Positions 44,246 through 52,682 of a stretch of 64,000 bases of DNA are shown here, in pieces. Numbering within the stretch: the first letter of the stretch is position 1; every line of letters starts with the position of its first letter. The position numbers and the translations under genes were made by a program. This DNA comes from Dysgonomonas hofstadii (GTDB lineage: Bacteria; Bacteroidota; Bacteroidia; Bacteroidales; Dysgonomonadaceae), in the NCBI RefSeq assembly GCF_014196915.1, contig NZ_JACIEP010000002.1:62001-126000 (forward strand), in the 5' to 3' direction. The notes under the pieces were generated by a model. It was given only the letters and a program-made list of their open reading frames with translations. It was not told the DNA's origin and did not search any database.

Positions 44246-44692
44246 TTACCTCTTGTTGTGAAAGAATTGTTTTAATAAAGCAGCGCTTTCTTCTGCTAAA
44301 ATACCGGAGATAATCTGCGTTTTTACATGGAGTATCGACGGTGAATAGATAGAGTATCCTCGTTTTTCATCCTTTGCACCATATACGATCTTTGGAATCT
44401 GCGACCACAACAAGCCTCCTGCACACATTGGACATGGTTCTACAGTGACATACAAAGTACAGTTTTCAAGATATTTGCCGCCTAATACATTAGCAGCGGC
44501 GGTTATAGCCTGCATCTCGGCATGTGCTGTCACATCGTTAAGGGTTTCTGTAAGATTATGTGCACGGGCAATGATCCTCCCCCTGCAAACTACGACAGCC
44601 CCTATGGGAACTTCATCTTTGTCGAATGCAATACGGGCTTCATTAAGCGCCTGACGCATGTAGTATTCGTCATTGAGTATCGTACCGATCAT
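44246..44692 (-). CDS. tadA: tRNA-specific adenosine deaminase / nucleoside deaminase
   Basis: A 148-aa zinc deaminase that makes inosine at the wobble position of tRNA-Arg(ACG). The catalytic motif is TAHAEMQAI (His and Glu) with PCPMCAGGL supplying two Cys zinc ligands. Length is normal for TadA. Its ATG overlaps by 4 bases (ATGA) the end of a small basic-protein gene at 44689-44904, so both are translated together. Confidence 0.9.
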   Translation of the reverse strand: MIGTILNDEYYMRQALNEARIAFDKDEVPIGAVVVCRGRIIARAHNLTETLNDVTAHAEMQAITAAANVLGGKYLENCTLYVTVEPCPMCAGGLLWSQIPKIVYGAKDEKRGYSIYSPSILHVKTQIISGILAEESAALLKQFFHNKR

Positions 44693-44904
44693 CGGCGCAT
44701 TTCATTTTCACCAAAAAGCGTGGGGTAATCCTGATCGAGATTCTTCAATATATGAGCTATAAGAGTCTCTCTGCACCAGCGGGAACGGTTCGCGATCTTA
44801 TATTTTTTCATATACGAAGATATAAGGGCATATTCTTCCTCGTTGAGAGAAAAAAGAAGATGTTTCGTCCTGTTGCCGTGTATCCCTTTCTTTTTTGGTT
44901 TCAT
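44689..44904 (-). CDS. Small basic RHH-like protein coupled to tadA
   Basis: A 71-aa protein. It starts MKPKKKGIHGNRTKH, then LLFSLNEEEYALISSYMKKY, a helix, and a Trp/Arg-rich stretch (NRSRWCRETL). The middle part resembles ribbon-helix-helix or MobC-like DNA-binding small proteins. I recall similar small proteins before tadA in other Bacteroidales. The frame extends to a GTG at 44922, but the ATG at 44904 begins the charged tail. A TACTTTTG -7-like element (44917-44910) lies only 5 bases before this ATG, implying a leaderless or near-leaderless transcript. Confidence 0.65.
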   Translation of the reverse strand: MKPKKKGIHGNRTKHLLFSLNEEEYALISSYMKKYKIANRSRWCRETLIAHILKNLDQDYPTLFGENEMRR

Positions 44905-44958
44905 TTTTGCAAAAGTACGCACTTATCCTAATATCTGAAAGGATTTTGCATAGAATAT

Positions 44959-46050
44959 TCACTCACGGGCTTCCGGTTCGTTTTCTTCAAAATTAATTCT
45001 CAGCTGGATAGCTCCGCTCCAATTAGTTTCTTCTTCATTATTTTTAAGACCGAGGCCTATCAGTCTCACTTTTGGAGAAAGGTCTACATTCTGAAGCAGT
45101 TCAAATCCAGCTTTGTAAAAATCCGGATATTCCGTTACCGGATCGGGAAAAGTCCTACTGCGTGTAATAATTTTGAAATCTGCATATTTTATTTTCAGGG
45201 TGATCGTCCTTCCTTTAAAACTCTTTTTCTTTATATCTTCAAATGCATCGCGCGCTACAATATCCAATTCGAGGGCTAATTCATCAAGATCATCAATATC
45301 CCTGTCGAATGTAGTTTCGGAACTTATAGATTTACGTATGCGGTACGATTCCACAGGACGGTCGTCTATCGCCCTTGCATTTTGATAATAAATATGGCCT
45401 GCTTTACCAAAATGAGCGACTAACTCCTGCTCGGTACGCTGTTTCAGATCCCATCCTGTTTTTATGCCCAATTCATGCATGTGTGTTGCAGTAACCTTCC
45501 CTACCCCAAAAAATCTTTCGATTGGTAGTGACTCTACAAATTTTTCGGCTATTTTTGGCTTTACTACAAACAATCCATTGGGTTTGTTTTGATCAGATGC
45601 TATTTTGGCCAGGAATTTATTGAATGACACCCCGGCAGAAGCTGTAAGGTGAGTTGCTTCATATATTTTTTGTTTGATCTCCTGTGCTATTTGCGTAGCA
45701 GAAGGAATGTCTTTATGATTTTCGGTGACATCAAGGAAAGCTTCATCCAGCGACAAAGGTTCTACCAGATCGGTGTACTCATAAAAGATACTCATTATCT
45801 GCCGTGAGACAGACTTGTACACATCGAAACGTGCCGGTACAAATATAAGGTGCGGACATTTACGTAAAGCGGTCTTTGAAGCCATAGCCGAGCGCACCCC
45901 ATAGCGCCGCGACTCATAACTGGCTGCAGCCACAACACCCCTTGGCCCCGAATATCCTACAGCCAGAGGCTTTCCCCTGTACTGTGGATTATCACGTTGC
46001 TCGATAGATGCATAGAAAGCATCCATATCTATATGGATTATTTTGCGCAT
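44959..46050 (-). CDS. dinB: DNA polymerase IV
   Basis: A Y-family polymerase for translesion synthesis. Catalytic carboxylates are in IIHIDMDAFYASIEQ and SLDEAFLDVT. SAGVSFNKFLAKIASDQNKP and the little-finger region near the C-terminus are typical. Length 363 aa is usual. The C-terminal tail is acidic (NFEENEPEARE); I do not see the usual beta-clamp motif there. Single gene in the same orientation as tadA. Confidence 0.95.
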   Translation of the reverse strand: MRKIIHIDMDAFYASIEQRDNPQYRGKPLAVGYSGPRGVVAAASYESRRYGVRSAMASKTALRKCPHLIFVPARFDVYKSVSRQIMSIFYEYTDLVEPLSLDEAFLDVTENHKDIPSATQIAQEIKQKIYEATHLTASAGVSFNKFLAKIASDQNKPNGLFVVKPKIAEKFVESLPIERFFGVGKVTATHMHELGIKTGWDLKQRTEQELVAHFGKAGHIYYQNARAIDDRPVESYRIRKSISSETTFDRDIDDLDELALELDIVARDAFEDIKKKSFKGRTITLKIKYADFKIITRSRTFPDPVTEYPDFYKAGFELLQNVDLSPKVRLIGLGLKNNEEETNWSGAIQLRINFEENEPEARE

Positions 46051-46173
46051 GGTTCAAAGCCCTTGAATATACAAAAGAAAGAAAAAAAACGGAGTTTTAC
46101 ACTTTTAATCTTTCACAGAGCAAGACTAAGGTAAATAATAATTCACCTCATATTATTGATAAATAAGCTTATC

Positions 46174-47001
46174 TTATTCTAGTGTAATCCGTTCTACATC
46201 TATTTTTTTATTTAAAAAAATGGTAGCTGTCTCAGAGAATTTTTGTGGAGATTCTGTGGTATAGTATTTCACTGTTCCGCCTTTCGTACACACCTTTTCC
46301 ATTTCGGAATGACGTGAAAGATAATCCTGCAAGCTTCTTGCCACGTATTCACCTTGTGGTAGAGCCCTTACTTCTGGCGGAAGATATGAATTTATCTTAT
46401 CCAACAGTAACGGATAGTGAGTGCAGCCAAGAATAAGAGTATCGATTAGCGGATCTGCAGATAATATGTGGCCGAGATACTTTTTTACAAAATAATCTGC
46501 CCCTTCGCCTTCAAACTCATTGTTCTCGACAAGGGGAACCCACATCGGGCAGGCCTGGCCTGTCACTTGTATATCCGGATGGAGCTTATTTATTTCTATG
46601 GGGTACGATTCGGATTGTATTGTACCCGCTGTACCCAATATCCCGATATGACGCGTTTTGGTAATATCACCTATAATTTCGGCAGTAGGGCGTATGACTC
46701 CCAAAACTCTTTTATCGGGATGTATTTTGGGCAAATCATTTTGCTGTATAGTACGCAAGGCTTTCGCCGAGGCTGTATTACAGGCAAGAATAACAAGATT
46801 ACATCCTTTATCGAAAAGAGCCAGTACTGCTTGTTTTGTAAATTCATAAACAATGTCGAACGATCGGGAACCATACGGAGCACGGGAATTATCGCCAAGA
46901 TAGAAATAATCGTACTCAGGCATAAGAGCCTGAAACTGCGAAAGGATAGTCAACCCTCCATAGCCCGAATCAAAAACGCCTATAGGTCCTGGTTTTAACA
47001 T
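46174..47001 (-). CDS. murI: Glutamate racemase
   Basis: Makes D-glutamate for peptidoglycan. The two catalytic Cys are in ACNTASAKAL and LGCTHYPLL. The N-terminal GVFDSGYGGLTILSQF holds the first acid. Length 275 aa from the ATG at 47001. The frame reaches a TTG at 47022 inside the upstream terminator, so the shorter start is better. It follows the skp-like gene with a terminator in between, a neighbour order common in Bacteroidales. Confidence 0.95.
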   Translation of the reverse strand: MLKPGPIGVFDSGYGGLTILSQFQALMPEYDYFYLGDNSRAPYGSRSFDIVYEFTKQAVLALFDKGCNLVILACNTASAKALRTIQQNDLPKIHPDKRVLGVIRPTAEIIGDITKTRHIGILGTAGTIQSESYPIEINKLHPDIQVTGQACPMWVPLVENNEFEGEGADYFVKKYLGHILSADPLIDTLILGCTHYPLLLDKINSYLPPEVRALPQGEYVARSLQDYLSRHSEMEKVCTKGGTVKYYTTESPQKFSETATIFLNKKIDVERITLE

Positions 47002-47020
47002 CGATTTTATTTCTTTATAC

Positions 47021-47049
47021 AAAAAATGCTTCTGTAGAAAGAAGCATTT
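47021..47049 (-). terminator. Terminator of the skp-like gene
   Basis: On the minus strand AAATGCTTC and GAAGCATTT form a perfect 9-bp stem with an 8-nt loop, followed by TTTG. It begins 24 bases after the stop and ends just upstream of the murI ATG. Confidence 0.72.
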
Positions 47050-47073
47050 ATATTTTTGTTATACTGATTCCTG

Positions 47074-47595
47074 TTATCTCACTTCAAGCTTCTTCTTTAC
47101 CAGATCTGTCGCATTCGTTGCATCCGGTGTAACAAAAGCTATTGCTGGATTTGCCAGGTCATAGATACAAACAAAGCCCTGTTCAATTCCAACCTGATAA
47201 ATGGCATCTTTCACCTTTTTGCGTAAAGGCACTATCAGTTGTTGTTCCTGAAGATTGATATCTTCCTGAGCGACTTTCATAAAATTGTTTATCTGACGTT
47301 CCAGTTCATATAGTTCCTGCATACGGCGAAGACGTACATTATCGGCCATAGAATTCTGATATGAAATAAAATCAGAATATTTCTTATTATAATCGTTTTG
47401 CATTACCTGCAATTCGTCTTTATACTTCTGATTCAGATCATTGATAAATTTTGTAGCTTCTACTTTCTCAGGAATGGCTTCTAATAGCTCATTCGAATTA
47501 ATAAAAGCTATTTGCATAGCACTCTGCGCAACTATACTCTCAGCATAAAATACCGAAAATGTAAGAAATATTGAAAAGATAATTTTTTTCATCAT
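47074..47595 (-). CDS. Periplasmic OmpH/Skp-like chaperone
   Basis: A 173-aa protein with a signal peptide (MMKKIIFSIFLTFSVFYAES, cleaved after VAQS) and a long coiled coil (about residues 40-125; KFINDLNQKYKDELQVMQND onward), as in Skp, which holds unfolded outer membrane proteins in transit through the periplasm. The start has two ATGs (47595 and 47592). It follows infB across a folded element and precedes murI. In many Bacteroidales two skp genes sit behind bamA; here there is one, without bamA. Confidence 0.82.
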   Translation of the reverse strand: MMKKIIFSIFLTFSVFYAESIVAQSAMQIAFINSNELLEAIPEKVEATKFINDLNQKYKDELQVMQNDYNKKYSDFISYQNSMADNVRLRRMQELYELERQINNFMKVAQEDINLQEQQLIVPLRKKVKDAIYQVGIEQGFVCIYDLANPAIAFVTPDATNATDLVKKKLEVR

Positions 47596-47657
47596 GACTA
47601 TTGCTATTTGTAGAGTGGCAATTTATTAAATCAGACGAAGAATTCGAGTTAACCTTT

Positions 47658-47749
47658 AAAACCTGTTGATAGTTGTGTGTTTCGGTGGTATGGTTAGTAC
47701 CACCGACTTTCAAGGCAAGATTGCTTGTCAACAACTATCAATTGGTTTT
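47658..47749. other. Three-way-junction folded element between infB and the skp-like gene
   Basis: A 92-base intergenic element. Outer arms 47658-47676 and 47731-47749 pair over 18 of 19 positions (one wobble, one mismatch); the inner 11 (TTGATAGTTGT) are perfect. Enclosed are two hairpins: 47683-47690/47698-47705 (CGGTGGTA, perfect 8 bp, 7-nt loop) and 47711-47727 (CAAGGCAA, 2-nt loop, TTGCTTG, one bulged G). It starts 48 bases after the infB stop. It may be an elaborate terminator, a 5' leader of the skp-like gene, or a small mobile palindrome. Confidence 0.65.
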
Positions 47750-47796
47750 TCTTTAGGTTATTCTTTAATGATGCAAAGATAAGTAATATTTTTTTA

Positions 47797-50685
47797 TTAC
47801 AACGTTTTCTTTACCTCTATTTCTTCAAATGGTTCAATTACATCACCAATTTTTATATCATTATAGTTATGTATATTCAAACCGCACTCATATCCGGCAG
47901 CGACTTCTTTCACATCATCTTTGAAACGCTTCAGTGATCCAAGTTCACCCGAATAGATAACTATACCATCTCGAATAAGGCGTATCTTATTGGCTCTCTT
48001 AAGCTTACCCTCCTTAACCATACATCCGGCAACTGTACCCACTTTGGTAATCTTGAAGACTTCACGTACTTCAACATACCCGGTTTGCACTTCCTTAATT
48101 TCAGGAGAAAGCATACCTTCCATCGCCGATTTCACTTCTTCTATAGCATCGTAAATAATTGAATACAGACGTATTTCCACTCCGTCTTTCTCGGCAGCTC
48201 TTCTTGCAGCCTGAGACGGACGTACCTGGAACCCTATTATAATGGCATCAGATGCTGCAGCCAGTGTTATATCTGATTCTGATATCTGACCTACTGCTTT
48301 ATGAATAACATTCACCTGTATTTCTTCCGTAGACAGTCGGATCAATGAGTCGGAAAGTGCTTCTACCGAACCGTCCACATCACCTTTCACTATGACATTC
48401 AACTGCTGGAAGTTTCCGATCGCAATACGACGGCCTATATCATCAAGTGTAAGTATCTTTTGTGTACGCAGACCTTGTTCGCGTTGCAACTGTTCACGTT
48501 TGGTTGCTATTTCACGGGCTTCCTGTTCTGTTTCCAGCACATGGAAGATGTCTCCGGCCTGTGGTGCACCATTTAACCCGAGAATTAACGCAGGTGCAGC
48601 AGGTGCGGCAGCCTCAATATTCTGGTTTCGTTCATTGAACATAGCCTTCACACGCCCAAAGTAAGTCCCCGCAAGAACTATATCTCCTTTTTTCAAAGTC
48701 CCGTTCTCTACCAGAATTGTAGAAAGATATCCACGCCCTTTATCCAGTGACGATTCTATTACAGAACCTGTTGCACGACGGTTCGGATTTGCTTTCAGGT
48801 CTAGCAATTCTGCTTCCAGCAATACTTTTTCGAGTAGTTCATCTACCCCAAGCCCTTGCTTTGCAGAAATATCCTGCGACTGGTATTTACCACCCCATGA
48901 CTCCACAAGGTAGTTCATATTAGCCAGAGTTTCTTTTATTTTTTCAGGATTTGCTCCCGGTTTATCAATTTTATTGATCGCAAACACAATAGGTACACCT
49001 GCTGCAGAAGCATGGTTGATAGCTTCCACTGTTTGCGGCATGACGTTATCGTCGGCTGCGACAATGATTATCGCAATATCCGTAACCTTGGCTCCACGTG
49101 CACGCATCGCAGTAAATGCTTCGTGTCCGGGAGTATCGAGGAATGTTATACGTCGACCTGATTTTAACTTCACATTATAAGCTCCGATATGCTGTGTGAT
49201 ACCTCCGGCCTCTCCGGCGATCACATTTGTCTGACGTATAGTGTCAAGGAGCGAAGTCTTACCGTGGTCTACGTGTCCCATTACGGTAACGATAGGCGCA
49301 CGAGGTTCCAAATCTTCTTCATTGTCCTCCTCTTCATTTATAGCTTCAACTACTTCAGCACTTACATATTCGGTCTTAAATCCGAATTCTTCGGCAACTA
49401 TATTTATTGTTTCCGCATCGAGGCGTTGGTTGATAGACACCATGATGCCTATGCTCATACAGGTAGATATTACCTGAACAACCGGCACATTCATCATATT
49501 GGCAAGGTCGTTTGCAGTAACAAATTCTGTTATCTTCAACACCTTACTTTCCTGTTCCTGTTGCTCCAGTTCCTCCTGTTGTCTTTGAGAAATTGCATCA
49601 CGCTTCTCTTTCCTGTATTTAGATCCTTTGCTCTTTCCTCCTTTACTAGTTAGCCGGGCAAGGGTTTCCTTTATTTGTTTCTGAACGTCTTCTTCATTGA
49701 CTACATGTTTAACAATAGGCTTACGGAGACTATGTTTCGATTTGTCTCCCTGACGCTGTACACCTGCGCCGCCACCTTGTGGAACACCTTTTTCAATGTC
49801 AACTTTACCTTTCTTTATACGATTACGTTTTTTCTTCGCGTTATCGTCATTATCTTCGTTTGCCTTGCGTTTTTTAGCCTCTTCATCAGTTTCTTTTTTC
49901 AGCAAACGCACTGTAGTATCCTTTACTTTCTTCTGATCCTGTTGTTCTTTTTCAAGTCGTTCTTTCCGTTTTTCAGCTTTGGTCTTTTTCGCCGGACGGG
50001 TTTTGTCATTGATCGAACTCAGGTCAATTGAACCTTTAACTACGATATTAGACTTAATTGTGGCTTTATTCAGTCTGAATACTTCATTCGAAGGTTCTTT
50101 TTCCTCCTCTGCCGGCTCAACTTCAACTGTCTCTTCTATGACAACAGATGCAGGAATCTCTTCTTCCGGGGCTTCCTCTATTATCTCAACCTTCTCTTCT
50201 ATCACTTGCTCTACTTCTTTTTCGGGAAGTGGCTCTGGTTGCACTTTTATCTCTTCAACGACTTCTTCTATTACAGGCATTTCTTCTGGCTCAACAACAA
50301 CTTCCTCTCTCCGTAGTTCAACTTTCTTTGGCCGGTTTAATGCATCCAGATCAATTTTGTCTACAACCTGCACATGAGGTTTGATCGATTCCGGAATTTC
50401 TGTTTTTATTTCGGTCTGAACAGGTTCTTCCTTCACCGGTTCAGGCTCAGGCTTCACCTCTTCTTTCGGAACTTCTTTTGCTCTTTCTTTTTCTTTTTTG
50501 TAGTCAAAGAAAGCTCTTAGATCTTCCGAGTCGCCAAATTCCCTTATCAGAAGTTCTTGTTGCCCACTGTCAATTTTAGTATTTGGGTTTGACTCTACAT
50601 CAAAACCTTTTTTGTGCAGAAATTCAACTAAGCTGCTGATTCCTACATTCAGATCTTTTGATATTTTTATTAATCTTATAGACAT
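47797..50685 (-). CDS. infB: Translation initiation factor IF-2
   Basis: A 962-aa GTPase that brings initiator tRNA to the 30S subunit. Residues ~60-300 form an acidic Glu/Pro/Val-rich, disordered extension turning basic near 230-290 ([18 protein letters not shown]), after a short IF2-N subdomain at the start ([13 protein letters not shown]). The G domain begins near 460 ([18 protein letters not shown], with NKID later), and domains II-IV follow to KKTL. The Glu-rich tract is the source of a Ser-rich antisense ORF. Last gene of rimP-nusA-infB. Confidence 0.97.
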   Translation of the reverse strand: MSIRLIKISKDLNVGISSLVEFLHKKGFDVESNPNTKIDSGQQELLIREFGDSEDLRAFFDYKKEKERAKEVPKEEVKPEPEPVKEEPVQTEIKTEIPESIKPHVQVVDKIDLDALNRPKKVELRREEVVVEPEEMPVIEEVVEEIKVQPEPLPEKEVEQVIEEKVEIIEEAPEEEIPASVVIEETVEVEPAEEEKEPSNEVFRLNKATIKSNIVVKGSIDLSSINDKTRPAKKTKAEKRKERLEKEQQDQKKVKDTTVRLLKKETDEEAKKRKANEDNDDNAKKKRNRIKKGKVDIEKGVPQGGGAGVQRQGDKSKHSLRKPIVKHVVNEEDVQKQIKETLARLTSKGGKSKGSKYRKEKRDAISQRQQEELEQQEQESKVLKITEFVTANDLANMMNVPVVQVISTCMSIGIMVSINQRLDAETINIVAEEFGFKTEYVSAEVVEAINEEEDNEEDLEPRAPIVTVMGHVDHGKTSLLDTIRQTNVIAGEAGGITQHIGAYNVKLKSGRRITFLDTPGHEAFTAMRARGAKVTDIAIIIVAADDNVMPQTVEAINHASAAGVPIVFAINKIDKPGANPEKIKETLANMNYLVESWGGKYQSQDISAKQGLGVDELLEKVLLEAELLDLKANPNRRATGSVIESSLDKGRGYLSTILVENGTLKKGDIVLAGTYFGRVKAMFNERNQNIEAAAPAAPALILGLNGAPQAGDIFHVLETEQEAREIATKREQLQREQGLRTQKILTLDDIGRRIAIGNFQQLNVIVKGDVDGSVEALSDSLIRLSTEEIQVNVIHKAVGQISESDITLAAASDAIIIGFQVRPSQAARRAAEKDGVEIRLYSIIYDAIEEVKSAMEGMLSPEIKEVQTGYVEVREVFKITKVGTVAGCMVKEGKLKRANKIRLIRDGIVIYSGELGSLKRFKDDVKEVAAGYECGLNIHNYNDIKIGDVIEPFEEIEVKKTL

Positions 50686-50814
50686 ATATTTTTTTTAATT
50701 CTAAAAATGAACAGCGGACTTATACGTTTTTCTTGATGTTGTCGTTTCTAAAACTTTGCAGATCCTGTTCGGGATACAAAAGTATTAAGAAATAAGCTAA
50801 TAACCAAATTAAGA

Positions 50815-52071
50815 TTACTCCTCATCAGTAAATTCTGCCCTCAAAATATCGAGGATTTCATCCACTGTACCTTCTTCTAAATCTGCCTCCTGAATTAGCT
50901 TATCTCTGTCGGCAGCCAAAACGTTCTTCGCTGTCACACAGCCGATACGCTTCAACTGATCTATTACCCAGCCATCTATTTCGTCACGGAATTCATCCAG
51001 ATAGATATCTTCCTCGTCGAAATCGTCTATATCGCGATACACATCGATAGTATAGCCTGTAAGCATACTGGCCAGCTTGATATTGAATCCGCCTTTACCG
51101 ATAGCTAATGAAACTTCCTCAGGGCGCAACAATACTTCGGCACGCTTTTCCTCTTCATTTATTTTTACAGAGGTAATTTTAGCCGGACTCAGCGCACGCT
51201 GAATATAAAGGCTGGTATTCGGCGTATAATTGATAATATCGATATTTTCGTTACGCAATTCACGCACAATGCCATGTATACGCGATCCTTTCATCCCCAC
51301 GCAGGCTCCTACCGGATCGATACGTTCATCATACGATTCCACTGCAACTTTCGCTCTTTCGCCTGGTATGCGTGCTATATTTTTTATTGTGATCAGCCCG
51401 TCATTGATCTCAGGCACTTCCAGCTCGAGTAATCTTTCCAGGAATACAGGAGATGTACGCGACAATATGATCTTCGGATTATTATTTTTATTATCAACCC
51501 TTTCCACTACAGCACGGACATGCTCACCTTTGCGGAAAAAGTCGCTTGGTATCTGCTCTGTTTTAGGAAGTAGTAATTCTTCTTTCTCATCATCGAGCAG
51601 CAATATTTCTTTTTTCCATATCTGATATACTTCTCCCGAAACTATTTCGCCGATCTTCTCTTTATAGCGGGCATAAAGTCCTTCTTTCTGAAGTTCCAGT
51701 ATTTTTGAGGTAAGGGTCTGACGAAGATTTAAGATAGCACGACGACCGAAGTCTTCAAAGAATACTTCATCGGTAACTTCCTCTCCCACCTCAAAGTCCT
51801 CATCGATTTTCTGTGCTTCGGTAAGTGATATTTCGGTATTGGGATCTTCCAGCTGATCATCTTCCACGATAGTGCGGTTGCGCCAGATTTCGAGGTCTCC
51901 TTTATCGGGATTGATAATAACATCATAATTATCATTGGTTCCGAACAGTTTCGCGATTACGTTGCGAAACGATTCTTCAAGTACACTGATCATTGTCATT
52001 CTGTCGATATTTTTCAGTTCTTTAAATTCTGAAAACGTATCGATCATACTAATAACTTCTTTTTTAGCCAT
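50815..52071 (-). CDS. nusA: Transcription termination/antitermination factor NusA
   Basis: Binds RNA polymerase and nascent RNA to tune pausing, termination and antitermination. The order is an N-terminal polymerase-binding domain (about residues 1-125), S1 domain (about 130-195), then two KH domains (KH1 with GACVGMKGSRIHGIVREL, KH2 with LAIGKGGFNIKLASML). Unlike E. coli, the C-terminal acidic repeats are short (FTDEE end). Length 418 aa. It starts 5 bases after rimP. Confidence 0.95.
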   Translation of the reverse strand: MAKKEVISMIDTFSEFKELKNIDRMTMISVLEESFRNVIAKLFGTNDNYDVIINPDKGDLEIWRNRTIVEDDQLEDPNTEISLTEAQKIDEDFEVGEEVTDEVFFEDFGRRAILNLRQTLTSKILELQKEGLYARYKEKIGEIVSGEVYQIWKKEILLLDDEKEELLLPKTEQIPSDFFRKGEHVRAVVERVDNKNNNPKIILSRTSPVFLERLLELEVPEINDGLITIKNIARIPGERAKVAVESYDERIDPVGACVGMKGSRIHGIVRELRNENIDIINYTPNTSLYIQRALSPAKITSVKINEEEKRAEVLLRPEEVSLAIGKGGFNIKLASMLTGYTIDVYRDIDDFDEEDIYLDEFRDEIDGWVIDQLKRIGCVTAKNVLAADRDKLIQEADLEEGTVDEILDILRAEFTDEE

Positions 52072-52076
52072 AACAG

Positions 52077-52544
52077 TTATTTAAATCGTATTAAGTATTT
52101 TGTATATTTTACATCATCATAGGCAAAAGGAAGTTCTTCTTCCATTGCCACCTTCTTTTTAGCTCCTTCGGGTTTTACCATTTTTGTTACAACTACCACA
52201 AAGCCTGCTTCGTCCGAAGATTTTAATATTCCTGAAAGTTTTTGTCCGTTTTTGGTCAAAACCTCCACCTCATTTCCGATATTCTTTTGATATTGACGTG
52301 GAATCTTGAATGGTGAAGTAATACCCGCCGAACCAACTTCCAACTCGAAGTCTTCAACATCCCTATCCAGCTGTGACTCAATATTACGGCTAAGAGAGAT
52401 ACAATCATCGATGCTCACCCCTTCCTCGCTATCTACCTCAACTACGATTACGTTACCCGGCCTCACAGATACATCTACCAAGAACATACCAGTATCCCCG
52501 ATGAACGCTTCCGCAATATTTTTTATCTGATCTTTTTCTATCAT
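52077..52544 (-). CDS. rimP: Ribosome maturation factor RimP
   Basis: Helps assemble the 30S subunit. A 155-aa protein. DVSVRPGNVIVVEVDSEEGVSIDDC is the N-domain core and VGSAGITSPFK is a conserved RimP segment. The frame extends to 52610, but the ATG at 52544 gives the common start MIEKDQIKNIA. First gene of rimP-nusA-infB, reading in the same direction as relA, which ends 138 bases upstream. Confidence 0.93.
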   Translation of the reverse strand: MIEKDQIKNIAEAFIGDTGMFLVDVSVRPGNVIVVEVDSEEGVSIDDCISLSRNIESQLDRDVEDFELEVGSAGITSPFKIPRQYQKNIGNEVEVLTKNGQKLSGILKSSDEAGFVVVVTKMVKPEGAKKKVAMEEELPFAYDDVKYTKYLIRFK

Positions 52545-52682
52545 TTCTTTCAGGAACAAGAAAGAGGAAGCCACGGCCTCCTCTCCCTCTATTTTATTTT
52601 TCAGATGCAAAAGTAATAAAAATATTTTCCTGCTCCAAAATTTTAATCATTATTATGCAATACTTCGACATCTGTAATCCTT

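Noticed and set aside
47666-47741. A 76-base folded stretch as a possible tRNA
   Set aside because: No acceptor stem/CCA, anticodon loop or T-loop consensus, and it has three stems, not four.
49979-50377. Ser-rich plus-strand ORF of 132 codons
   Set aside because: It is the complement of the Glu-rich tract of infB; codon content and lack of context mark it as a shadow.
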